Source: JBFLYO01 sp040756745
GTDB taxonomy: Bacteria > Bacteroidota > Ignavibacteria > UBA10030 > UBA6906
DNA length: 30,065 bases
Direction: 5' to 3'
NCBI GenBank assembly: GCA_040756745.1
Contig: JBFLYO010000039.1
Location: 1 to 30,065 of the forward strand
Below, one piece after another: positions 1-7,908 of the stretch (positions are counted from its first letter, which is position 1; every line of letters starts with the position of its first letter). The notes under the pieces were generated by a model, which saw only the letters and a list, made by a program, of their open reading frames with translations, was not told the DNA's origin and searched no databases. Both the position numbers and the translations under genes were made by a program.

Positions 1-199
1 GCCCCACGCCGAGCCGGCCGGAAAAGAGGTAGTTAAAGACGCTTGTCCTGACGTTGTTCCCGTCGATCTCCGTCCGCCTCTTAAACGTTCCATCCCCCCG
101 CTCCTTCCCAGGGACGTGGTTCAGCACCTGGGCGCGGGCCGGAATACAGCAGGCGGCGAAGAAGATGAAAAGCAGCGTCGTGAAGCGAATACCGCTCAT
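1..199 (-). CDS. Secreted protein of unknown function, N-terminal fragment (runs off left edge)
   Basis: The first 66 residues are visible; the rest lies outside the window. The ATG at 199 follows GGAG by about 7 nt. The N-terminus MSGIRFTTLLFIFFAACC followed by IPARAQ looks like a Sec signal peptide with cleavage after ARA. The mature part is polar and contains DGNNVRTSVFNYLFSGR. From memory, similar DGNN-RT-VFN-GR openings occur in large secreted proteins of Bacteroidota/Ignavibacteria, but I cannot name a family. The gene starts 35 nt after the TonB receptor on the same strand, so it is probably the last visible gene of the LacI-amylase-PpiC-receptor operon and may act at the cell surface with the receptor. 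Confidence 0.6.
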   Translation of the reverse strand, partial: MSGIRFTTLLFIFFAACCIPARAQVLNHVPGKERGDGTFKRRTEIDGNNVRTSVFNYLFSGRLGVG

Positions 200-233
200 G
201 TGTAATCTCCTTGTCACTCGACTGAGGGTGCGC

Positions 234-3011
234 TTAGAAGTTGAGATCAAACCCCACCTGGATCTCTCTTGGCTCTGAATAGAAGTCGGGCCGGACAATG
301 TAGTCGCCAACCGTGTTGACGCGACCCGCGCCTCCCACCCCTTCCAGGCCGAGCTGGCTCACGGTCGCCGATGCGCGTCCGGTCTGACCATAAATGGAAA
401 CCTCGTTCCTCCGATCGAAGAGGTTAAAGACCTTGACGAACACGCTGAGGTCAAGCCCGGCCAGACTGAAATTCTTGAACAGCCGGAGATCCACTGTGTA
501 GGTTGCGGGCTGCCGGCGGCTGTTCTTCTGGAGAACACGGGCGGCATCTTCACCGCGGCCTTCCGCCTGGTTGATTACAGGCGTATACGGAAGCCCCGAA
601 CCGTAGCGCGCCAGCAGGAACGCCCCCCAGTCAGCCTCCCCAATGCCAAGCGTGAGATTGGCGGTATGCGTCTGGTCCCAATCCAGGGGCGCAAGGGCTT
701 TCGAGGGTTCTCTGTTCGACGTCAACGCCCCCTGTTCCTCATCCGGGTTTGAATTGTTCCCTTCCGCAGTCTGGAACGTGTAGGAGAAGTTGAACGAGAA
801 CAATCCGGTCGGCTTCCTGCTGATAGTGATCGTCACCCCTCTGCTGTTCGCATAGTCCTTATTGACGAAGATCGTGTAGAATTGCGTCGCGGTCAGCCCC
901 GTTGCGTCACGGACCGGGATCTTCGCACTCGTAGCGACCCAGTCGCGCGTGTCGCGGTAGAAACCTGTCACGTCGAGGTTGATCGATTCTCCGATCTGCT
1001 GCTGGAGGCCCAGCTCGTACATGATGGTCTTCTGCGGGTTCAGGTTGGCATTGCCGAACACCCCCTGGATCGGATCGACGGCATTCACCTTGAACCCCGG
1101 ATTCTGATAAAGATTAAGGAAGGACGGAATCTGCAGAAAATGTCCGTACGAGAAATGCAGCACGCCGCGGTCGGTGATCGGATAGGAAATCCCGAATCTG
1201 GGGCTTACGGAGACTTTCGGGTCGGCCTTCTTGTACCACTTTGCCATCCGCTCGGTAAGGGACAGATTCTTGTTCTCGTCCTTCTGCGGGAGATACACGT
1301 TGGGGTCCTGGGGATCCGCCAGGACGTAGCCGTTGGAATTGAAATAATCGACGCGCACACCGATGTTGACGATCATGTGCTCGTATTCCAGCTTATCCTG
1401 TGCATACGCCGAAACCTCGATCGGTGTCTCGGTGTATTCCTGATAAAGAGGTCCGTCGTGAGGAGGAATCGAAGCGCGATAGAAGTTCGTCAGTACGCCA
1501 TTGACGCGCATTGTGTCCGCAAACGGTGTCACGGAGTAGTCTTCGAGGTACAGCCGGTGGAGCTTGGCTTCCGCACCTACCTTGATCTGGTGGAGCCGAC
1601 TGACCTGATCGGTATAATCGAATTTAGCCACGCGGCTCTCCGTAAACCGCTTGAACTGATGCAGGTTGGTGCCGGCCCTGAGCCATTCGTCGATGCCGGT
1701 GTTCGTGAGCGCCGGATCCAGGACGTACCGGGGGTCGAATGGATCCTCGTACAGATACTCCCTGAAGGTCTTCAGGAAATACGAAAGGTTGAGTGTGAAG
1801 AATGCGGTCGATCCAAGACTCTGGGTCCAGAGAGCCGAGAGATTGTATCCGCGGTCATATTTATTGACATTGCCGTCCGGGACAAGGAATCGGGCGTGAT
1901 CGTAGTCCTGATAGTCGATTCGGCTGAATAGCCCGGACAGTGCGAGCTTTGTCGACCCGCTCAGGGCGTAGGTCAGTTTTGCCTGTCCGGAGTATCGGCT
2001 GCGGGAATTCATCGGCACAGGGTTATCGCCACGACGCATGAAGAGAAGGTTCCCCGCGGCGTCCTTAATGCTGTCCACGCCCGGAATCGGAATGCCATTG
2101 GTGTTAAAGACCTTGTTCCCAAAGAGCCAGCCGTTACTCTTGAGCATGCGCCCCGACGTGTAGAACGTGAGCCCGTCGATCTCTGGAACCGGCCCACTCA
2201 GGCTTGCCTCGAGATCCTTGGTGTCGAGCGGTGTCACCTTCTTCAGGTTGTAATAGATCGGGTCGGTCGTCACATAGTCCCCGGCGTAGGCGGACAAGCT
2301 TCCCCGGAATTTCTGATCGCCGTCCTTTGTCACAATGTTGACGATCCCCGACATTGCCTGGCCGTACTCCGCATTGAACGTCCCGCTGATGACCTGAAGC
2401 TCCTGCACGGCATTGTTGTCGACCCGGACCGCCTGACTCCCGTCATACACATCTGAGACCGATACGCCATCGACCCAGTATGCCACTTCGCTCGTCCGTC
2501 CGCCACGGATATGGACGCCTCCTCCACGGTCAACGGTGATACCCGCCTGAAGAGAAAGGACCTCACCCACCTCACGGACGGGGATGGACTTGATTTCCGC
2601 AGCGTCGACGCGCGCTTCCGACGAGGTCAAGTCCTTATTGATAACTCGACGTTCCGCGGTCACAACGACCTCTTCGCCCATTGCAACGACGGTCGAGGCG
2701 AGCTTGACGTCGACCGAGGTAGTAAGATCGATGCTTACCTGAACGCCGGTGATCGTCTTCTTCGTGTATCCAACTCCAGAGGCAACGAGGTTGTACGTCC
2801 CTGGAGGGACGTTGAGGATCACGTAGTACCCATCGATGTTGGTTGCCGCCCCCATCGATGTCCCTTCCACGACCACGGAGACTCCGATCAGCGCTTCACC
2901 GGTCTGTGCGTCCCTTACTTCGCCGGCGATCTTCCCAGTCGTCCCCGCATCGGCGGCGACCGGGATGAAGACCACGATCGTGAGTGCAATAGCCATGACA
3001 GTTCGCATCAT
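234..3011 (-). CDS. TonB-dependent outer-membrane receptor with carboxypeptidase-regulatory-like domain
   Basis: This is a 925-residue outer-membrane receptor that would import a ligand using energy from TonB. It has a signal peptide (about 1-22, ending VAADAG), then a CarboxypepD_reg-like beta-sandwich (about 26-110, with GKIAGEVRDAQTGEALIGV and NIDGYYVILNVPPGTY). A TonB-box-like EEVVVTAER stretch and a plug domain follow (IRGGRTSEVAYWVDGVSV, then NAEYGQAMSGIVNIVTKDG). The remainder is a long barrel rich in alternating aromatic strands and ends with the aromatic strand QVGFDLNF, as OMPs do. AAGGAA lies 7 nt before the ATG. It is 12 nt downstream of a periplasmic isomerase and two genes from an amylase, so a malto-oligosaccharide or other glucan ligand is likely by context. 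No SusD-like partner is visible. The family is secure and the substrate is inferred. Confidence 0.93.
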   Translation of the reverse strand: MMRTVMAIALTIVVFIPVAADAGTTGKIAGEVRDAQTGEALIGVSVVVEGTSMGAATNIDGYYVILNVPPGTYNLVASGVGYTKKTITGVQVSIDLTTSVDVKLASTVVAMGEEVVVTAERRVINKDLTSSEARVDAAEIKSIPVREVGEVLSLQAGITVDRGGGVHIRGGRTSEVAYWVDGVSVSDVYDGSQAVRVDNNAVQELQVISGTFNAEYGQAMSGIVNIVTKDGDQKFRGSLSAYAGDYVTTDPIYYNLKKVTPLDTKDLEASLSGPVPEIDGLTFYTSGRMLKSNGWLFGNKVFNTNGIPIPGVDSIKDAAGNLLFMRRGDNPVPMNSRSRYSGQAKLTYALSGSTKLALSGLFSRIDYQDYDHARFLVPDGNVNKYDRGYNLSALWTQSLGSTAFFTLNLSYFLKTFREYLYEDPFDPRYVLDPALTNTGIDEWLRAGTNLHQFKRFTESRVAKFDYTDQVSRLHQIKVGAEAKLHRLYLEDYSVTPFADTMRVNGVLTNFYRASIPPHDGPLYQEYTETPIEVSAYAQDKLEYEHMIVNIGVRVDYFNSNGYVLADPQDPNVYLPQKDENKNLSLTERMAKWYKKADPKVSVSPRFGISYPITDRGVLHFSYGHFLQIPSFLNLYQNPGFKVNAVDPIQGVFGNANLNPQKTIMYELGLQQQIGESINLDVTGFYRDTRDWVATSAKIPVRDATGLTATQFYTIFVNKDYANSRGVTITISRKPTGLFSFNFSYTFQTAEGNNSNPDEEQGALTSNREPSKALAPLDWDQTHTANLTLGIGEADWGAFLLARYGSGLPYTPVINQAEGRGEDAARVLQKNSRRQPATYTVDLRLFKNFSLAGLDLSVFVKVFNLFDRRNEVSIYGQTGRASATVSQLGLEGVGGAGRVNTVGDYIVRPDFYSEPREIQVGFDLNF

Positions 3012-3023
3012 AATGCGGTTCCT

Positions 3024-4700
3024 TCACTCAGATGAAACAGCAACGTTGGCAAGCTCCTGCATGTTGATGAGTATCCCTGCCCGGTTCCTGATGGCGTCGA
3101 GCGCATTGCGCAGTGCCGCTTCCCGACGCGCCGGGAGGAGCGACGCGATGACCTCGTCGCGAGACTCCTCAAACGTTTTCGGCCGGCCAGGATTTCGGCC
3201 GATTACCGCAAACACGCCATAATACGGTTCAATGAATTCCGGGCCGATGATTGCGCCGATGCGCGCATCGAACAGCTTTTCTCCCAGGCTGCCAAACATG
3301 TCGCGGCTCGCGTATCCCAGCTCGCCGCCGCGCACGGCAGACCACTGCCGGATGGAATACCGTCGTGCAAGATCTCCAAAGTCTTCTCCGGATCGGAGCC
3401 TCGCGGCAATGTTCTCCGCACTCTGCCTGGTCGCAACAAGAATTTCCCGGACATTGATCATCGGCGGAACGTAAAAGGCAGCATTGTTCCGCTCGAACGT
3501 CGCGCGCAACGAATCGTCGTTCCAGATACTCCGCGCGGTGATGGAATCGATCACCGAATTGCGCCAGCGATGAAGAAGGTACTCTTCACGCACCTTGTCG
3601 ACCTGGCGACCGACGCGTTCATCGCGTTCAACACCTCCGCGGCGGGCATTCTCCAGCATTACATCGCGTGTCGCGAGCCCGATGGCCACCGCCTTCATGT
3701 CGTCGGCGGTCTGCACCTTCCCGCGATCCCGGCTACGCATCCGTTCCGCACGGAGGAGCACGTCTCTCACCGACCAATCGCCGTCCCTGAATTTCAATAG
3801 CGGGAGCTCGGCGATGGAATCCGGTATCTGCGGGAGTTCATCGGCCAGCGATCCTGCAGTGGTAGCCGATGCCCAGCAGGCAAGCGCCGCATGAATGGCC
3901 TGCTCGTTGAACTCCGGGTGCAAATCTGCCTCGATCGCATCGGCCTCCCGCCGGAAGATCGCCATCATCTTGCGTTCGCGCACCGCCTTTTCGAGGCGGG
4001 GTTTCGCCTTTGCAAAGTCGATCTCGGATTGCAGCGGCGTCTCAACGCGCTTATCGACTCGGACGATTGCATACCCGACCCGGAGCTTTACGGGATCGGA
4101 GAGATCGCCGGGGGCAAGGCGGAATGCGGTTTCCTGCAGAGGGTATTCCATGTCGCCGTACCCGAAGAATCCCAGCGATCCCCCGCTGGCGCTGAGTGTC
4201 TGGTCATAAAACACTTCACGTGCGACCGCCTCGAACGTTTCGCCGCGTTCCAGCCGGGACTTGAGCTTCCTCGCCCCTTCAAGCGTCGGGGCGTAGACGT
4301 ACCGCGCGTTCACCCGGGTGTGGAGCGCGCGGAATTCTTCCTCCAATTCCCGTTCAGTGACGGTCAACGTGTCCGATGCCATCCGCTTCGCATACGTGTC
4401 GAGGAGCGCTTGTTGGGTGAAATCATGCATGCTCTGGACATAGGTGCTGTCGGCGTCGAACTTCTGGCGGTGGATATCGTCGACGATCAGAATCTCGTTC
4501 AGCATATTGTTGAGGATCTTCTCCCGAACGAGGATATTGTCTTGCTCGCCGCTCTGGCTCAGATAGTCTTCATAACGCGCGCGAAATTCCTCCGCCGTGA
4601 TAGACTTTCCCAGCGTTTCACCCACTATGCTTCGCTTCCCGCATCCTGAACCGACAAGCGCGGCCATGAGGATGAACAGGACAGCATACCGCACCTTCAT
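3024..4700 (-). CDS. Double-parvulin (PpiC/SurA-like) peptidyl-prolyl isomerase, probable lipoprotein
   Basis: This is a 558-residue protein. The ATG at 4700 overlaps the amylase stop codon as ATGA, and it begins with a lipoprotein signal (MKVRYAVLFILMAALVGSGC, candidate lipid-modified Cys20). A start 99 nt upstream would read through the amylase gene and hide this signal, so it was not used. A SurA_N-like helical region (about 25-125) is followed by a first rotamase domain (about 130-218, GGSLGFFGYGDM), a helical linker, and a second rotamase domain (about 415-503, GGELGYASRDMF). The family catalyses cis-trans isomerisation of X-Pro bonds and helps fold outer-membrane proteins. Its place directly before the receptor suggests that it folds that receptor or the exported amylase. 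Having two parvulin domains resembles SurA, but the lipoprotein anchor differs from E. coli SurA. Confidence 0.88.
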   Translation of the reverse strand: MKVRYAVLFILMAALVGSGCGKRSIVGETLGKSITAEEFRARYEDYLSQSGEQDNILVREKILNNMLNEILIVDDIHRQKFDADSTYVQSMHDFTQQALLDTYAKRMASDTLTVTERELEEEFRALHTRVNARYVYAPTLEGARKLKSRLERGETFEAVAREVFYDQTLSASGGSLGFFGYGDMEYPLQETAFRLAPGDLSDPVKLRVGYAIVRVDKRVETPLQSEIDFAKAKPRLEKAVRERKMMAIFRREADAIEADLHPEFNEQAIHAALACWASATTAGSLADELPQIPDSIAELPLLKFRDGDWSVRDVLLRAERMRSRDRGKVQTADDMKAVAIGLATRDVMLENARRGGVERDERVGRQVDKVREEYLLHRWRNSVIDSITARSIWNDDSLRATFERNNAAFYVPPMINVREILVATRQSAENIAARLRSGEDFGDLARRYSIRQWSAVRGGELGYASRDMFGSLGEKLFDARIGAIIGPEFIEPYYGVFAVIGRNPGRPKTFEESRDEVIASLLPARREAALRNALDAIRNRAGILINMQELANVAVSSE

Positions 4701-6595
4701 TGCATTGTCGCCTGAAGAACTACCCCTGATGTGCCTGGCACGGACACGACGGAGGTCACCACTGATCCGGAGCGCTCCCCGGGGAAGAGGAGTTTCCACT
4801 TTCTCACGGATAGCCCCGCCATCTCCGGCAAACCGACGGTGCGCACCGTTGTTCCCGCGTTGAAGATGACCGCCGCGACTGAGCGGGATGTCACACGTAG
4901 GAATCCGAACACGTCTGCACTGTCATCGGCAACCAGCGCCTCGAAGGATCCCCCGACGAGAGCCGGGATCGACCGCCGAAGTGCAATCACCGCCCGGTAA
5001 TATGCAAACAGGTCCTCGTCAAATCCATTCGGATCCTCGGGACGCCGAACGCCGAGTGGGTGCGCACACTCCGGGGCATATGGCATGTCGGCCCAAAGCA
5101 TCGGCTTCCGGTTGTCGGGATCATCCCCGCCCCACATCCCTGCCTCGTCCCCGTAGTAGATCATCGGCGCGCCGGGATATGTCATCTGGAACAGGACCAT
5201 CAGCTTCTGGATCTGCCGTTCCTGTGCGTTCGGCTTCCGGACATCGTACGCAGGATTGTCTTTCGCGGACGCCCGGTGGTCGTATGCTTCATCCTCGTTC
5301 ACAATCATCGAGCCGATGCGGTCGACGTCATGACTGCCCACAAGATTCATCAGAACGGCGGTTGCGTCGGGCCCGTAGTCATCCCGAATCGTTCGAAGCC
5401 GGCGGTCGAATTCACTGGGTGAAATGCGATTTTTCTTGTCAATGAAGAAGTGGCACAATTCACGGGCGAGCCGGTAATTCATCACCCCGTCAAATGCGTC
5501 CCCCCGCAGCCACGGCGCGGCGTTGTACATCAGATTGCGGTTCCAGTCCTCCCACCAGATCTCCCCCGTAATGTAACTGTCGGGGTTCACCTCCCGCGCC
5601 CACCGGCGGAACTCCCTCCAGAACGGGAGCGCGACCATCTCCGCAACATCCAGGCGCCATCCGTCAACGCCATCCGAAGGATCGCCGTCGCCATTGGGAT
5701 CCATCCACCGCCGGACGATCGCTTTGATGTGCTCGCGCGGACCGGCTACAAGACCGCTGTCCGTTTCGCGGATCTCCGGCAGGTCCCGGACGTCATTCCA
5801 TCCCTTGTAAGAGAATTCGTCCTGAGGCGTCGACGGATCCTCCCACTTCTGTATCGTGAACCAATCCTTAAACGCCGATGCGGCCCCCTTCTTCCTTACC
5901 TCCTGGAACGCCCAGAATGTTGTCCCCACATGGTTGAACACGCCGTCGATGATCACGTGCATCCCCCTCGTGTGCGCTCGCCGGACGAGCCCGAGAAAGA
6001 GCGTGTCAGCCGACGTCCAGCGCCACGTTCGAGGGTCTGCGGGATCTTCCGACGACCAGATCGCACGGTCCCCCTCGGGGTCGGGGCCGAAATTGTTGTC
6101 CACATGATGATACATGGACGCATCGTACTTGTGGAGCGAGGGGGATTCAAAGATCGGGTTGAGATAGATTGCATTGACGCCGAGGGCTGACAGGTAGTCC
6201 AGCTTGTCGATAACCCCCTGGAGGTCGCCGCCGTACCGGCGTTGCTGCACGTGATAGTAGAAGCCAAGCGTATCGGCCGCCTCCCACGGCTGGAGGCTGT
6301 ACCAATCGGACGTCCACGGTGACACCCGCCACTCTGGGGGAACGTGGTACGGCCAGGCGCCGACCATGTCGCCGCGGCCCGGATCGTTGGTCGGATCGCC
6401 GTTGCGAAATCGTTCAGGAAAGATCTGGTACCATACTGCTTCGCGAGCCCACCGGGGGACACTGGAATCCGGCTGGTGCCGCTGGCCGGGAGCGTCGCTC
6501 CCTTTGGCGATGGTCGTGGTGACAAGTATGAGCAGCGCAATCCCCCCCATGGTGAGCGGGGACGAGGCACATTCGCCGGATCGCCGGAGGAACAT
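4697..6595 (-). CDS. GH13 alpha-amylase family enzyme (neopullulanase/cyclomaltodextrinase-like), exported
   Basis: This is a 632-residue glycoside hydrolase expected to cut alpha-1,4-glucans in the periplasm or at the surface. A hydrophobic segment (about 16-31) suggests a signal peptide after a polar N-terminus. The GH13 barrel begins near REAVWYQIFPERFRNGD (51-67), a neopullulanase-type start. All four catalytic regions are visible: DGVFNH (217-222), GWRLDVAEM with Arg314 and nucleophile Asp316, GEIWW with acid/base Glu345, and GSHDVDR with His422 and Asp423. A short C-terminal beta domain follows. No N-terminal CBM34-like domain precedes the barrel, so a standard dimeric neopullulanase is less likely. 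The start has AAGGA 8 nt upstream and lies 11 nt after the LacI-type regulator. The catalytic class is clear; the exact specificity (starch, pullulan or cyclodextrin) is not. Confidence 0.92.
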   Translation of the reverse strand: MFLRRSGECASSPLTMGGIALLILVTTTIAKGSDAPGQRHQPDSSVPRWAREAVWYQIFPERFRNGDPTNDPGRGDMVGAWPYHVPPEWRVSPWTSDWYSLQPWEAADTLGFYYHVQQRRYGGDLQGVIDKLDYLSALGVNAIYLNPIFESPSLHKYDASMYHHVDNNFGPDPEGDRAIWSSEDPADPRTWRWTSADTLFLGLVRRAHTRGMHVIIDGVFNHVGTTFWAFQEVRKKGAASAFKDWFTIQKWEDPSTPQDEFSYKGWNDVRDLPEIRETDSGLVAGPREHIKAIVRRWMDPNGDGDPSDGVDGWRLDVAEMVALPFWREFRRWAREVNPDSYITGEIWWEDWNRNLMYNAAPWLRGDAFDGVMNYRLARELCHFFIDKKNRISPSEFDRRLRTIRDDYGPDATAVLMNLVGSHDVDRIGSMIVNEDEAYDHRASAKDNPAYDVRKPNAQERQIQKLMVLFQMTYPGAPMIYYGDEAGMWGGDDPDNRKPMLWADMPYAPECAHPLGVRRPEDPNGFDEDLFAYYRAVIALRRSIPALVGGSFEALVADDSADVFGFLRVTSRSVAAVIFNAGTTVRTVGLPEMAGLSVRKWKLLFPGERSGSVVTSVVSVPGTSGVVLQATMQ

Positions 6596-6606
6596 GTAGA
6601 GTGTCC

Positions 6607-7683
6607 TTACTCTTCAAGCTCGATGTTGGATTCCGAACCGAAGGTCGCGGTGAAGGCCGTCGCGACTCCCACCGCCCCGCAGGTTTTCCGGATGACGAGC
6701 TGGGGAAGGAACGAGACGACCGTGGGGGGCGCCGTCGGGTCCTTGATGCGGGCATACAGCCGCTCCAGCGCCAGCGTCCCCATCTCGTGCATCGGCTGTC
6801 GCATGGTCGTCAATTGTGCGTGCTGCGCAAGCTCGATATCATCGAAACTCACCATGGCGAGATCTTCCGGCACCCTCACCCCCAGTGTCGCCGCCGCATC
6901 CAGCGCCCCCAGCGCCTGCACGTCGCTCGCAATGAACACCGCCGTCACCCGGTCTCCCCCTGTGTTCATCCTCACCAGTTCCTCCATCGACGCCCGCCCC
7001 GCCTCCCGGTTGAACCCGTCCTGCTTCCCGATCCCGGAGATGAACACCCGGTCGGACCGGAAGCGGATCCCTGCCTCCTCCAGCGCCAGGCGGTATCCCT
7101 CCATCCGGTCCCGCGCAGGCTGTGTATCCAGACTCGCATTGATCATCGCTATGTGCCGGTGCCCCAAACCGATCAGGTGACGCACCGCCTCGGTCGCCCC
7201 CTCCATGTTCTTCACCCGGATGGAATCAAACGCCGGGTGGAATGTGTCCACCAACACCAGCGGCAGGTTGATCTGCTGGAACTTCTGGACATACGTCTCG
7301 GGCAGCTTCATCGAGAAAAACATGACGCCGTCCACATGCCCCCGATGCAGCGAGCGACGGAGATAATACTCCGCCTGCGCCGGATGATTCACGCCGTAGA
7401 GGATCAGGTCGAACCCGAGCTCTCCCGCCTTATCCTGAACACCCTGCAGAACCTGAATGAAGAAGTAATTGGTGAAGTAGGGGATGATCGCCGAGATCGT
7501 GTTGGTCTTCCGGGAGGCCAGGCGCTGCGCATAGGCGTGGGGCTGGTAGCTCAGGCGTTTGACCACCGCCATGACGCGCGCACGCGTCTCGGCCGACACA
7601 CTCGGATGGTTATTGAGACAACGGGAAACGGTACCGATGCCTACTCCCGCTTCACGCGCGAGGTCGTAGATGGTAACGCCCAT
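6607..7683 (-). CDS. LacI-family transcriptional regulator of the glucan operon
   Basis: This is a 358-residue DNA-binding regulator. The start at 7683 gives the standard opening GVTIYDLAREAGVGIGTVSR, the LacI helix-turn-helix (about 3-22), followed by the hinge region (about 45-60). The ORF extends 19 codons upstream, but that extension runs across the operator and was rejected. The rest matches a periplasmic-binding-protein-like sensor domain (PLVLVDTFHPAFDSIRV, HLIGLGHRHIAMI, AVFIASDVQALGALDAA, VSFDDIELAQ). No clear Shine-Dalgarno sequence precedes the ATG, so the mRNA may be poorly translated. A perfect palindrome lies 40 nt upstream, overlapping the predicted -10 element, which implies self-regulation. 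It is the first gene of the amylase-isomerase-receptor operon and diverges from the sugar ABC ATPase, so a maltodextrin-type inducer is a reasonable inference. Confidence 0.93.
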   Translation of the reverse strand: MGVTIYDLAREAGVGIGTVSRCLNNHPSVSAETRARVMAVVKRLSYQPHAYAQRLASRKTNTISAIIPYFTNYFFIQVLQGVQDKAGELGFDLILYGVNHPAQAEYYLRRSLHRGHVDGVMFFSMKLPETYVQKFQQINLPLVLVDTFHPAFDSIRVKNMEGATEAVRHLIGLGHRHIAMINASLDTQPARDRMEGYRLALEEAGIRFRSDRVFISGIGKQDGFNREAGRASMEELVRMNTGGDRVTAVFIASDVQALGALDAAATLGVRVPEDLAMVSFDDIELAQHAQLTTMRQPMHEMGTLALERLYARIKDPTAPPTVVSFLPQLVIRKTCGAVGVATAFTATFGSESNIELEE

Positions 7684-7722
7684 GAGAAGGAAGAACAGGT
7701 TGTGACGCGAGCAGGGTAGAAA

Positions 7723-7742
7723 TCGTGGAAGCGCTTCCACGA
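7723..7742. promoter_or_regulatory. Perfect 20-bp palindromic operator, LacI/cre type
   Basis: The core GTGGAAGCGCTTCCAC (7725-7740) is extended by TC and GA to a perfect 20-bp inverted repeat with a central CG. This is the classic LacI/CcpA-family operator form. It lies between the regulator's start codon and its predicted promoter, touching the -10 element, so a bound repressor would cover the transcription start. The divergent ABC/GH31 genes start about 170 nt away on the other side. Confidence 0.85.
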
Positions 7743-7771
7743 AGATACGGGAATTGACTGTGTAATGTCAA
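7742..7771 (-). promoter_or_regulatory. Predicted promoter of the LacI-amylase-PpiC-receptor operon
   Basis: On the minus strand TTGACA (7766-7771) is followed after 18 nt by TATCTT (7742-7747), close to a sigma-70 consensus. The -10 element shares one base with the operator, so the start site would fall inside the palindrome. If the host is a bacteroidete, its main sigma factor may prefer a different -33/-7 pattern, which lowers confidence. Confidence 0.5.
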
Positions 7772-7812
7772 GTCAAAAAAGAAAAAAAATCGCCTTCCCC
7801 CCTATGCCCCGG

Positions 7813-7847
7813 TTTGTTGTATTTGAGCCCAGGCATGCATATATTTT
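7813..7847 (+). promoter_or_regulatory. Possible promoter of the sugar ABC ATPase/GH31 genes
   Basis: TTTG (7813-7816) is followed after 23 nt by TATATTTT (7840-7847), similar to the Bacteroidota -33 TTTG / -7 TAnnTTTG pattern. It is 62 nt before the ABC ATPase start codon. The surrounding stretch is AT-rich compared with the genes. The match is weak and based on pattern alone. Confidence 0.3.
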
Positions 7848-7908
7848 TCAAATTCGCACCCTAAGCCACTCGTCCAACTGCCCCCTCCCCAGTCCCAGGA
7901 AAACCCCC

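Noticed and set aside
882..1931. Long open frame on the plus strand inside the receptor gene
   Set aside because: It lies antisense to a clear TonB receptor, has no recognisable domain, and its composition is that expected of an antisense frame in GC-rich coding DNA.
6601..7719. Long plus-strand frame opposite the LacI gene
   Set aside because: It is His/Arg-rich, lacks any domain, and is fully antisense to a well-supported regulator gene.
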